Below the pieces are notes generated by a model. The model had not been told where the DNA came from. It saw only the letters and a list, made by a program, of their open reading frames with translations, and did no database searches. A stretch of 39,937 bases of DNA from Trichinella spiralis. Lineage: Eukaryota; Nematoda; Enoplea; Trichinellida; Trichinellidae. A program made the position numbers and the translations under genes. This document shows positions 1 through 11,876 of this stretch, one piece after another (within the stretch, counting starts at the first letter, position 1; every line of letters starts with the position of its first letter). The stretch is taken from assembly GCA_000181795.3 (NCBI GenBank), contig CM012955.1, forward strand, positions 4,314,313 through 4,354,249, in the 5' to 3' direction.

Positions 1-3000
1 TGAATTATTACTATCGCATTTGATATAACGTCACTTTGGTACAATAAAATATAGAATAATGATAAAAATTATTTTCAAAAATACTGATAATGAAAAAGTA
101 TAGACTACACAACAAATAATATATTTAAATAAACAAAATTTCAACGAATGACGAAACTTCAAGCAGACAATAAAATTTTGGAATAATAAACATTTTCATT
201 TTTTATGTTACGTCACTATTATTAAAGTTACGTAATCCTAAACCAATGAAATGAAAAAATATTACAGCTAATCACAAGGGAAAGATTTGAATCAATGAGC
301 AATTAGACAAGGAAAACCAATACGAAAAAGACTTTACGGTCTAATAAAATAGCGAGATTACGGACTAATAAAATAGCAAGGACAACGACCAATAAATGAA
401 CAGTGGGACCGAATGGGAATAAAATTGAGCCCAACTGGGACCATCCCTAAATCTGGCCAAAAATTGTTGAGCTATTCACGCATCGAAGTTCAAGTTCACT
501 GGAAAAATGTTTCCAAAAAGAATAATAAAAAATATCCATTGATATTTTATTTGAATCTTAATTACAAATTCATATGCAAATGAGTGCGTGTGTTATCGAA
601 TTTGCAATACGCTCTGGACAAAATGCAAACCACAAACAACACATCAGTATACGATATGTTACCCATCTGTGATAGATCACGTTGATGAATTCATCGAATA
701 TTTTACAATAATTCACAAAAAAAAGTTGAACGTAAGTATAAAAAAGCATGCTCAAAATCGATCAAAGAACTGAAAATAAATCTTTCACAACCTTTCAAAA
801 AAGAATAATGATTATTATCATCTTTGCAGAGGTTTGTCTTTCTTTTCAAATAAATAAAGCATCAAAGTCGACAAAATAATAATAAATCACCAAAATAAAG
901 TGAATGCGTGTACGCATGATTTGCACAAGAAGTGATGCAAATTTTTACGCATCTTCAATTCAGATTACTTATTTCAATTTGCATAATCTAGCATCAGAAG
1001 AAGATTGCTTGCCCCTTGCCTGAACGAATGATTAAATTTGTTTGTGGTCAACAAAAAAAGAGAATAAGCGTGGCAATTTGATACAAAAAACCACAAGAAT
1101 GTTGCTCAAAATAAAAACATTGCATTTTCCACGTATTATTATTATTATTATTTGCAGTTTTACATATAATTACACATCAAATCGTCTTTTAACAAACGTC
1201 AGCAACAATTTCTAATTTCAGCTCAATTTCTTCAATTAAATTTCCACTAAAATTCATTTTAAAATGTTCCATTTGAAAATAAAAAAAAACACACACACAC
1301 ACACACAAACACAGACAAAGTGTGCAGAAATTGTCCGAATCAAAAAAGTGAACAATAGAATTAATGAGCAGTAATTATTTTTTGCATAAGCTTGAAAAGG
1401 GTCGATTGAAAAAAAACACAAAACAAAATTGCCTAATCAAAGAATTGCCAAAAATCGACGAACATAAAAATAGAAGAGAAATACATTTTCTGCAAAAATT
1501 TCTCGCTTGGAATCAATTTAATTTCATTCGATCAACAACAGGCAATATCATTAATCAGTTTTCTTCGGTTGAAAAGCGAAATTTGCTTAAAACACAGACG
1601 ACGGACTCGCCGTTATCTTATCATCATTATCATTATCATTATTATTCGCTTGCTTAGCTCAACTCAGAGTGGGGAAAGATTTCTTCGAAAAACTGAAACT
1701 TCCATCGCCATCATCATCTACAAGCACGCAGGGTGTGTCTTGTCTGTCAATCGATCCCGGTGGAATTGTAAATTGGTGGGCAAAATTCAATTTTCACCTT
1801 CGTCAATCAAGTGGAAAAATTTCCCCTTCTCCAAGAACAATCATCTCATCCCTCCCTTCCTCCCTCTCAACCCCTTTTCCATCCGTAGTACACTCGACCC
1901 TGATAATAATAATCCATCCACAAGCTCTATTGCAAATGATGAATTAATTTCATTGCAATTGCAAATTCATTTACAATTTCGTCGAGCACAATTTCTTGCA
2001 CTAATTTGCACTTGTTGCATGTTCTCTCTTTACATCTCTCTCTCTCTCTCATTCGTTCTCTGAAGCAAAACTCTTGTGTTAACCGTGTGGAAAAAATTGC
2101 TGTAATGAAGACTAATTGGATGCATTGTCAGTGTGATAATAATAATAATCACGGGCCAAAATTCACAAGTATGCGGCTGATCAGTTGAATTGATCAGAGT
2201 CAAAAAAAAAGAAAGAAAAAAGACACTTTTCTTGCACAAATGATAATTGGCAATCAAAAATGAATCTGCTCCAACGTCGAGGCCAAAATTTACGCGCGCG
2301 CGCGCACAGACGCGTACGGTAGAAAATCGAATTCCAACTCTCACAACAATTCGAACGCAAATAAACAGAGAAAGCTGGGGAAAAAATGGTCAAAAAAGAA
2401 ATTTATTCTTACGAAAATAACTTATTTCAATTTTGTTCACAAATTTGCTATGCATGATTCGATAATATACGAAGCAGATGAATAGGATGGATGAATTGGT
2501 TGAAAAATAAAAAAAGTACACCAACTTGAGAGGTATTATCATTATCGCATAGAAAGTTTAAACTAATTGACTCAACTTTGATCTGTTGATTGATTATTAG
2601 TTGATGCAAGAAAAAAATGCATAAAATAAATAAACGAATGAATGAATATTAAAAAAGTAAATAAATTCGTCTATTTGTCGCCAATTTCGCATATTTACAG
2701 ATGGTATTGGCAGATTGTTGGAGGGATAGATTTGTGCAAAGTGTTTGCCTTTCTCAGCGCCACTGGTATACCCAACTACAAATGTGGAACCCTGTGGTCA
2801 ATAAGTACTTGAAAAGCTCAATTCGATGACAACCGGGACCGTGTATAACAACTGAAAAGTAAATCCAAGCCGACTCTGCGGCCAAATACACACACACACA
2901 CACAACCCACGCTGTGGATGAAATGAAAAATAATAAGAAGCAAACAGAATCATCAATTGGTACCGACCAGAACGGCAAACTCATGCTAGAGGTGCAATCG

Positions 3001-4557
3001 AATATCCGAAGAACCCGAAATGTTCTCTTGGATCAATTTCACCATTGAAACTGTGATTTTTCTAAATGAACCAGACCAACTCTGAAACTTCATTCCGCAA
3101 AAAATCTAATAGCACACAAAGGAGAGAGAAATTTTCCAATGATCAAATTATTCACAAATCTACAAGGATGGAAACAGTGGAATAGGGGAAAAAAACAGCA
3201 ACAAATTTGATCATTATCCACTTTAGTTAATTCTTGCCGCTGATCATTTTTCCCAGAAAATGTCAAAAAAACTTTTCAGAAATCGATTATGCACAACCAA
3301 TCATTGAATTGAGTTTCATAATTTTCCGTGAAATTGCACCAAATTCTCTCTTCCCACCCAACGGAACACTAACAAAATTTGACTGAAATTGCTTTTTGAT
3401 TTTACAATTGAAAAATTAATCATCATCACCACCACCACCACCAAGTCCATTTCACCGACTTCTCAACCGCAAAATCTGCTACTTGCTATAACTGTAAACG
3501 AGCTTAATAATGACGACAACAAAATAATAAAAGGATCTCTTTTGTTTTTCCACTTTTTCCCACCACACTTTGTTGTTTGTTCTGTTAGCTGAAATTGGAT
3601 TTGTACTTTTTCTTTTCTCTCCTTTCTTCAACTACTGTTTGTCTTGAAAAATTTACATGTTGCTGCTGCTGCTGTTTGTTCTCAACCATTGCTGAAAACA
3701 CTTTTAAGCTAGCTGTACGTACCATTCGAAGAAACAAACAAACAAACATCTCACCCCTCCGCCGATCAGTGAAATTGACAAAATATTCAAAAAACAAAAT
3801 AACAAAAAAACAGTTTTTTTTGTTTCTGAATATTTTTGCAAATTTGCGCGTTTGATCAGTTAATTTCCATTTTGTAATAATATTTATACTTAAATATTAG
3901 ACAATTGATCAATTCCATTTGTTTTGTTTTCCAAATTGCACGTTGTGGAAGAATGGTTCGGTCATTGGATTCAAATTGTCGAAAATTGGAAAGTGAAATG
4001 TGAGATTGATTGTACGAAATGCGCGCACACGCACATGCGCACAGCAGTCGACAGATTTTCTTCAATCCTGGTATGTTAAATTGCATTTCAACAAAGCTTA
4101 ATTAATAAATAATTGTGAAATTGAAAATGTTATTATTTTTGAAAATATTAATTTTTTTTCGATATGCAAAAAGAAGATGATATTTATTTATTATTGGTGT
4201 GCAGTGAGTAGTGAAATGGTGAAATATTATTGCACTTGATGAGATGGGTAGTTGTGTTGCAATTGGGCATAGAAGGGAGGGGGTTGTGGCGCGGCAGTCG
4301 ACGACAGTAATACTTAATAATAATAATAATAAAATTTCTGGCCATTGATTGGTCAACAGGACGGCAAGCCAACCGTCCGTCCGTCCACTGAGAGTTCGGA
4401 TAACAATTAAAACGCCGAAGCTGAAGCGCACGGACCGCAATCGAGCAAGCTGAAAAAGAGTCGCCTCTCGTTCACAGTCGGTCCTGAACTGCGAGCCGGT
4501 CACAATAAGAATAAAATAAATACTGCTTTGCCAAACCGCACCGCAAGCCTGGCATCA
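1..4557. other. Gene-poor AT-rich stretch upstream of the neuropeptide gene
   Basis: No coding exon could be supported. The stretch is AT-rich with many short simple repeats: an ATT run near 1134-1151, an AC run at about 1289-1307, a CT run at about 2035-2050, a GC alternation at about 2294-2306 and another AC run at about 2888-2904. The open frames here are low in complexity (runs of Ile, Tyr-His or Ser) and lack matching splice signals. From about 4360 to 4550 the base composition turns GC-rich. This part probably holds the promoter and 5' leader of the neuropeptide gene that starts at 4558, but no clear TATA box was seen. Confidence 0.5.
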
Positions 4558-4906
4558 ATGAAGCACGGCTATCTGGCGCTGATTGTTCTCTGCGCCTGTA
4601 CGATGGAAGTGGTAAATTGTGAAACGATGAGCGAAAAGACCCGCCGGTCACCTTTGGAAGATTTCCTATCCCAAATTCGTGGCGAAGGACTTTTGAACAG
4701 CAGAATGCGGTTCGTGTTCAAAAAAAAAAATTTTCCCCTCCTCCTACATATATATATATATATTATAAAACCGTTCCATTGCTTTTCACTTTAGATTTGG
4801 AAAACGCATTCCGGCTGCCCAACGACCCTGGAACTTGGACAACTACTACGCGGGCTTGTACTTGCATCCCAGGATCTACCAGAGCTATTCAGATTCGTTC
4901 ACTTGA
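4558..4906 (+). CDS. RFamide neuropeptide precursor, NPF/NPY or FLP-27 type
   Basis: The model has two exons (4558-4709 and 4795-4906) and encodes 87 residues. The start is the first ATG of the frame and opens directly into a signal peptide of about 21 residues (MKHGYLALIVLCACT...NC). One long peptide follows: residues 31-52 lie between a dibasic RR (29-30) and GKR (53-55), begin SPLEDFLSQI and end NSRMRF. Gly53 would become the C-terminal amide. A 32-residue tail ends at the stop. The signal peptide, single long RxRF-amide, GKR and C-terminal peptide are the layout of NPF/NPY precursors. The end GEGLLNSRMRFG also resembles nematode FLP-27 (as remembered, GKGLGGRMRFG). The 85-bp intron is phase 2 inside the Arg codon before Phe, the position known as diagnostic for the NPY/NPF superfamily. 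Skipping the intron would lose the GKR site, which supports the splice. It is expected to be a secreted ligand for an NPY-type receptor. Confidence 0.85.
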
Positions 4907-5053
4907 AATGGGAGAATTTCGTGTCGGATTTCTTGTCCCCCACACGACAACAACACCAACAATACCAACAACAACCACAGGCGACACATGTGCAAAATCA
5001 CGCAGCGACAACTCTGTCTAGATATGGTGAAATTTATTTGTGATATTGTGCAA

Positions 5054-5059
5054 AATAAA
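5054..5059 (+). terminator. Poly(A) signal of the neuropeptide gene
   Basis: AATAAA lies about 150 bp after the stop codon of the neuropeptide precursor, in an A-rich stretch. It is the first canonical signal downstream on that strand, so it is the likely cleavage and polyadenylation signal. Confidence 0.5.
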
Positions 5060-7604
5060 AAGATAAAAAAACTGAAATAATAGAAAATTCTTCTTCTTAT
5101 TATTCTTATTCTTTCCCCCCCCCCCACCCCTTCCATCCCCCATTCTGACGTTTGAAAAGTGTCGTTCCCGTACGCAAGGAAACAAAGCTAAATGCCCTGC
5201 TAAAAACAACGCTTGCAAAACAGCCGAAGAAGCGTCGAATGATATTCGCAAATTTATTTTGTTTGTTTGTTTATTTGTTTACTTGTTTGCAACATTGGAT
5301 GAATACTAATAGTAGTGTCTGTGAACGGCCGTCGAAGAGAGAGTTCATCAATTTGTTGGCCGCCCATTTGCGATAATTTGTTTTTCCATAGCAGTTGAGA
5401 ACAACAGTGCGCGCACAATAAAGCCTGATTGTTGAGAATAAATCAAATTCACTTTTAAACTTAAGAGCAACGATGGGCATGCAGAGGGGAGAGGGAGAGA
5501 GAGAGAGAGAGAGAGAAAAATTTACACAGATTAAATTAATGATTCGGCTAAATTGTGATGACGCCTCTTAACTACACTACACTACACTACATTACGAAAA
5601 ACGCTCTGCTGAGCAGCAGAGATCAGAATGCAATTTCGACCGCGCACCATCCCAGCCAAATAATAACGAACTGTCCATTCAATCAACATGCCATTTTCCA
5701 GTTGAAGCAGTCGAATTGAAAGCATGATGAATTATTATTATTGGTGATGTTCGTTCTTCTTTATTTTTTTTGGGCTCTCAACATTCCCATTTCTATAGTC
5801 GACAAACAATTGCACAATTCGACCACATCCAACCACCGGAACAACAGAGAACAAAAAATATACGGGTTGAAGAAGAAGAAGAAGAAGAGAATGTTGGAAT
5901 GGAAACAGTGACAAGAAATTACAAATCTCAATTATAGAACGACGACGAGTTCAAAGTCAAATGATGCGCTCGGTCGGCTTTGATGGAAAAGTTAAACGAG
6001 AAATGAAAAAATTTTCTTTTATATCAGCCCAAATTGGATAACTTTGGAAAATTATGCACACATATTCGAAAAGTACAAACAAAATACACAACACTTAATC
6101 AATAATATAGCCGGCACTGACTGCAATAACAAAAATGAAGCATAATTGAAATTTTCAAATAAATCATTATCATCGCATTTCGTCACTTAAAATTTCTACT
6201 CCACGTCCAATTAATCATCGACTAATACAGAGTTTGGACGAAAAGTTACAAAGAAAACGTCATCAAGAGACGAAACAAATCGTATTGCTTCAAATTCCAC
6301 CGAGAGTGGAAAGACCAGGGAAAATTTTCAAACGACCACAATGCGAAATGCATACACATGTGCAACTTTTCCGATCCGAGCATAATTAAATCCAAGTAAA
6401 TGCACTTCTAAAAATAATACACACACTCAGCCCAAAATACATCGAACGTATTTCTTCTTGCTATTCTCTTCTCCTGTCCGTTGCTGTTTTATTCATTTAT
6501 AATATGCAGATACAACAAAAAAAATATGCAAATCAATGCAAATACACCACAGTCGACGCTAATAGAGTAAGTTACAGTACAGATAGAATGGGTTCGATTT
6601 TCCTCGTAATTTTGTTGAAACTGACTCTTCAAAAATTAAAATTGACAATTATTAAATTCAAAAAAGAAAAAATATTCATTTTTTTTGTTCACAATTCCTT
6701 TATAGAGCATCATCAAAATTTTGCATTATTGGGAACAGAATTGTGGTTTTGCAAAACGGTCGCCCCGTGTTGCGCGGTCAGTAAAATTGAAAGCGGCGGA
6801 TGATTAATCGACTGAATCAAGACAATTCATCTAATGGCCGGCAATGAAGCAGTAAATGGAAAATTCACAATTTCACCTTTGCAACGTCGATGAAGCAGCC
6901 CAACGGACAGCTACAATCCAAACAGCCATACTGTGTAAATAATAAGAATGCCCAACAATGGACTGGGCTGGGGAGAGGGAGGATCAATGACGCAGTTCGT
7001 GGTGCAAAATTTTCCCAACCAAATTGTCCCCACCCCACCCCCTTGACGCGAATTCACCGAGAGCAGGATTTGAAACCGATGAGGATAATTTTTCGCAACT
7101 TGCAAAATCGTCGAATGTATAATTTGCAAATTGCCAACGCAAAACACAATCGTTTTGTCGTTTCGATGTTTACTTGTTTGTTTGTTTGTTTGTCACTTTG
7201 TTTTGCCCCTTTGTAAACACAATGATCAAGCACGATAAAAGAAAAAAACAACGCCCGCAGATGCGCACTGTCCGCTGTTGGACGAGAATGCAAATGCCAC
7301 CCACATTCTTCAACCGACAATCGAAGAGTAATGAAGTAATGAAAATCAATGACAAGCCTCGACCAAAGCATACAATAAATTAGTCGACAATTTCCATTTT
7401 TGCAACACACAACAATAATTGGATTATTGAAAATTACAGTTTTGCAAAACAACCACTAATTGACACCATTTCACCGATCAAGAATGTCAAATCATTACTA
7501 CTACTTGTTGCTTTTTGGCAATGTTGAAGAAGAAGAAGAAGATAGCCGAATAAATTGACCAGAATCTCACGAAAAAATATACAATAAAATAATAAAACAC
7601 TTAC
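5060..7604. other. Long stretch with no supported gene; simple repeats
   Basis: No gene is called here. It holds a poly(C) run near 5115-5125, a GTTT-rich run around 5260-5290, a GA microsatellite at about 5485-5515, and a pentanucleotide ACTAC repeat at about 5571-5591. Two short patches look mildly exon-like but cannot be joined to anything: 5158-5376, with a basic patch and a C-terminal REFINLLAAHLR, and 6510-6566, a 57-nt piece between a TGCAG acceptor and a GTAAGT donor. The 3' half of the VPS13-like gene on the minus strand could reach into this part through large introns, but this was not shown. Confidence 0.4.
5485..5591. repeat. GA microsatellite and ACTAC pentanucleotide repeat
   Basis: An uninterrupted GA dinucleotide run (about 5492-5515, with impure GGGA flanks) is followed about 55 bp later by at least four copies of ACTAC. 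Both are simple repeats with no sign of function. Confidence 0.8.
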
Positions 7605-7699
7605 CTTCAAAAAATGTGTATCATCAAATGTGAATTTTTGTTCGTCGAAACAAAATATTGGCGGATAACCATTCAGCCGAGCTGTATCGTGTTCGTCGA
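7605..7699 (-). CDS. Isolated candidate exon, possibly of the VPS13-like gene
   Basis: On the minus strand a 95-nt open piece lies between an acceptor (AACGCAG) and a strong donor (GTAAGTG). It would encode 31 residues including ARLNGYPPIFCF and FTFDDTHFLK. It enters in phase 1 and leaves in phase 0. The last certain VPS13-like exon ends in phase 0 at 9005, so at least one unseen exon would be needed between them. It may be a further exon of that gene, an exon of a separate minus-strand gene, or chance. No domain was recognised. Confidence 0.3.
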
Positions 7700-9004
7700 C
7701 TGCGTTGAGAGATGAGAAAAATTGAATAATTTTATCAAAAGAAAAAAAATAATACAATTATTGCCATTTACTTTTCTGTTTCATACTGGACATCAACGCC
7801 TGACTTCGTCGAAACTAAATACAATTGTAATTTTTAAAAAAATATTAATAATTCAAAAAAAAAAAACAAATTCATTTGCCTTCAAATCGGGACTTTTCAT
7901 CTGACGTAGGAACAAAAGTACAGAGCCGTCCATTGCATTCCAACATTTCAAATATGGAAGTGCAATCTACATAACAATAATAATAATGATAATATTATTA
8001 TTATTATGAATAATATTTTCTTCAATAAATCAACATAAGAATGAAAAGAAAAAAAATTATTTTTTTTAATTAACAATTCTTATCGCTTTGTTTTTGTCTT
8101 TTGATTATTTGAAAATAAATAATAACATTAAATCAATAAATAATTTCATCAGATTTTTACATTTTCCGTTTTAATAATTTATGTTCGCTCATTCCCGACT
8201 TCATTCAGTTGGAACAATTGTGCATCACCAATCGTACAATAGAATCGAATACAATAAATGCAAATTTCGTGCTTTCGCTTGCGTTCATTAATTAATGATT
8301 AATTAAGTTTTTTCTTTCAACATTTTCCAATCTCATTATCGTTAAGTGAACAACAATAACCAGCGCTGGAAACAAACAAGATAAGCAATAATGAAAGCCA
8401 AAATATTTATCATCCTTTCATTCTGCAAAGCGTTGCTAACTGACAGGGCGGTTTGAAGGCAATTTCATTAGGCGATAATCCTTGGCAACAATTTCTACGC
8501 TGCCGCATTATTCTCTCTCTCACTCTATATATACATATATGTCTATCTATCAAAGCACATTATCAAGCTTATACCACCCTTCTTGATTAACCCATTTAAC
8601 GACCAAATCATCAAGCACGCTTAATTAATGTCGAGCAGTTGTGCAAAATGAAAACTGTGCAATAATCATAAATTGTCTAAGCAATAATCGTAAAATTCCA
8701 TCTACACAAGATCTCCGCAGCGCGGCTGGACGCCCACCACTCCACTCCACTGTCGATCCTTTTGCTCCAACATTATTCTTAACAATTATCACCACGCTAT
8801 GGCACGAAAACTTACAATTAATAATAAACAATAAAGTCGTTAAGTTTGAAAGGAAAGAAAGCCAAAAAAACTACCCAACAACAACACACTGACAACAAAT
8901 AAATTTAAATCAATAACTAAATTTTTTCCCAATATTGTTTTTTTGTTCAAACCATTTAAATTTGCATAATAATTATTGTTCAACATTGCGAAATGCCATC
9001 TTAC

Positions 9005-11876
9005 CCGAAAAGTGCCGATGCCGGTGGTACTTTTTGCCAAAACCAGAGCCAAATGGCGCCCTTCGACGTGGAACAAATTCGACGGTTCACGTTGGTCATT
9101 GCCGTCGTGCAAGATCAGCGTCAAACTGCCCAGTCGAACTTGGAGCCAAGTTTCAAAGCCGACGACCGGCGTCGGACGTGGCTCCAGAGCACCGATCGAA
9201 TCCAAAAATGGACGCAAACCCAGCAGTACAACGGAGCCGCGTTCACGCAGCCAGCCCAACTGTGCGGTGCTGATTTTCAGCCTCAGCCCACGGTCGCCGT
9301 CGACCCTCAGCCGGACAGTACGATTTCGACCATTGCCGGAGTTGGATATTTCCAAACGACCGCAACAATCCAGCACAGCGCAAATGGTAGCTTTTTCAAC
9401 TTGAAACAACACAACAACAATCGACTAGAACAACAAACAAACAAACAAAAACTGCAATCACTTTTATTATTCGCATCTTCTTCGTTCTGCGATGCAATGA
9501 CAAAAACGTTCTTCAGCTTTAGCTCGACAACGGTCAGAACTTTGCCTCTTGGCGCAGCAGGAATACAAGGTTCTTTCCCATACTCCAGCGCAGCGGCATT
9601 CACCACAGTGGCTTTTTTTTCCCTTAGAAATCTGCGAATCTAAAATGTGAAGAAAAAAACGAAATAATTTTCTCTCCTAACAATTCAAAAAGTCGAATCG
9701 ACTCAATTTTGAACATTTAATTTAATTTAATTTCGAAAAAAAAGTTCAAATTTTCTCACAATACATTTGGTTAAAAAAAGTCGAACTATCCTGAAAATCA
9801 CAAAATTAACCGTAATACGCATTCAAATTCAACAACTACAACAAATTGCAATTATATCAGAGGAAAAATGGACTTCAGTTGATGTTTGATTTAAATTTAG
9901 AATTAAAAATGAAACATTTTATTAATGTTCACTTAGAAGTTCAATCAAAAACAACAATTGTCGCTTACGATGAAATTTAAAGCGACGTGTCGAAACAGGA
10001 GAACATCGGCAGGGGGCAAGTCGATTTCCAATCGACCAAGCGAACGGATGTCGTTTTCACTCGCACTGCCGATCAACTTCTGACCGTAGCTGCGCACGTA
10101 CAGAAGCAGAGCTCGAATTCTCGACAACACACTTTTCAAACTTTTCGCCTTGTTCAAGTCATGATTATTTTTCACCAAACACCACGCAGCAAACTGCCAC
10201 CACTGTCTTGGACTGAAAATTCAACGAAAATTAAAAAAATTAAACCCTAAAACAAAAAAAAATAATAACAATAAAATCGAACTTCGATTTGACGTCATGC
10301 AGGGGGCGCCATTTTTCGTACTGACTCTTACGATAATACAGTAACCAATTTTCGAGCAGGTTCTGTATTTTTCTCAAGCGAATCAGGTCGAAAAAAAAAT
10401 TCAAACCGCTGATCAAAACACTGAACTAAATTGACACATTTTGAAAAAAAAACTTCTTTTCCAAAAAATATGAACAAATGTAAAACTACAAGCCGTGATG
10501 GCAACCGCCAGTTGGACAACTGCGAATTGTTCTTTTCGATTCGAATGCAAATTTTGCAAGCTTCAAATATACAATCGTTCATTTCGACATCTGTTTCGCA
10601 ACTCTAGAAATGGAAATGGAAAATTTCAGTTTTTGTTTCTCCCAAAAAAATATCTTCTTTTTCCCCCAACAACTTGTTCATTCTCGTCTGAATTATGCAA
10701 ATTTTCTCCGTCATCATCACCATCATCATCCTCAGTATAAAATAGTCGAATTCCTGAAAATTCACAGTGGACTACCTCGCTTCCGTAGCCCTGTAATGTG
10801 ATTTCAAAATTGCACAAATAATAATAATAATAAATTCATTATTCGTCAACTTTTCCTCTCTTACCAGAACATGTTCGTTTTGAACAAACAGTAGACGATC
10901 AATTTGACATAACAGAGAAAAACGCTGCTCTGTCCCCACTGCTGACCATTCATCTTTGTACCACAAAGTGAGATATTTGGCAACAATACGCAACTGAAAA
11001 AGCGGCGTGTTTTTTAAGCAAATAATTCTCCTTTTTCTTCAGATTATAGGTGGCGAAAATTAATAATGTCGAATTGATAAATTACTTGTGTACTAATCGG
11101 AAAACAATTGAACGCGCAACTCAAATGCTTACGTTGCCCAAATTTGCATTTAAAAAATTTAAGAAATTAAAAAATTTCCCAAACATCAGTCGACTCACTT
11201 CTACAGATTCGTAGGCAATACTTTCCTCCGGAAATTGAAAATTCGGTACCATGTTTGCCAAAAAACGCTGAAATAGACCGAACAAATTGAAGAAAAGCAG
11301 AAAAGCCGATGGGAAATTTTGCAAATCTGCATACCCGATGCATGCGTTCGGTTAATTCGAACTTTGCCTGGGTTGCTTCTTCATCGATTTCACCGTCAAG
11401 ATTGTCAATCTTCTTCAAATAAAAAATAATTATTCAAAATGAATTACAACCCAAGCATTGTCAATTTCTCACTTTTTCATTGCAAGGCACCAGAAGTAAA
11501 TGCAATTCTTCAATTTCAATCTCCGACAGCTGGCGACCACAAATTACTTTCGGAAGTGAAAGCACCAATTTTCTGGCAAAGCCCGAAGAAGCAGCAATCG
11601 GAAGCCGAAGAAGTTGCAAAGCGGTTGTTCTAATTGGCACATTCTCGAGGAAAAATTTTCCTGAGGTATTAAAAGAGTATTTAGATAAAAAAAATTCACT
11701 TCGTCAGTGTGTAATTTCGATATCTGAATATCTTTTACGGACTGCATATTGAAGAATAAAAATAAGCATATCAACTTACCGTTTATCAAGTCAAAAGATT
11801 TCACTTGTCTTTCATCGATGTAGAAGAACTTTCCAATAGGCTTATAAAGCATAGTCGCAAAAAATGAATTTAGCAT
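9005..11876 (-). CDS. VPS13-family lipid-transfer protein, N-terminal part
   Basis: Eleven minus-strand exons keep phase: 11876-11780, 11660-11473, 11412-11335, 11267-11199, 10993-10865, 10790-10674, 10603-10490, 10420-10332, 10212-9969, 9639-9462 and 9399-9005, giving 566 residues. The ATG at 11876 starts MLNSFFATMLYKPIGKFF. Residues 33-90 (LENVPIRTTALQLLRLPIA, then LHLLLVPCNE) have the VPS13 chorein N-terminal pattern: LENL, a basic residue, AL, LP, then LYLLVVP. Around residues 295-300 is PRQWWQFA, matching the WW-x-A motif of VPS13 N-termini. Family members are rod-like lipid bridges at organelle contact sites. Full-length members exceed 3000 residues, so this is only a part. After the donor at 9005 no in-phase exon was found. 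The acidic linker in exon 6 (EDDDGDDDGEN) and the exon 8 acceptor are less certain. Which VPS13 subtype it is was not settled. Confidence 0.7.

Noticed and set aside
1364-1950. Overlapping plus-strand frames in the first 2 kb
   Set aside because: Low-complexity translations of CAT/ATT and TC repeats with no recognisable product.
2290-2310. GC alternating run as a possible Z-DNA or regulatory element
   Set aside because: A short simple repeat of a kind common in this stretch, with no gene nearby to regulate.
2740-2830. Possible plus-strand exon after CTCAG (RHWYTQLQMWNPVV)
   Set aside because: A single short open piece with no donor at its end and no partner exon.
5239-5376. A 45-codon frame starting with a signal-like stretch (MIFANLFCLFVYLFTCLQ) and ending REFINLLAAHLR
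   Set aside because: The hydrophobic part is the translation of a GTTT-type simple repeat. It follows a poly(A) signal, has no promoter or splice context, and the family is not recognised.
6570-6620. GGGTTCGATTTTCC, resembling a tRNA B box
   Set aside because: No A box at the right distance and no cloverleaf stems could be drawn.
8993-9643. Plus-strand 216-codon open frame
   Set aside because: It is the antisense shadow of two VPS13-like exons. The minus strand has correct splice sites and family motifs, whereas the plus-strand translation is Gln/Thr-rich without any.
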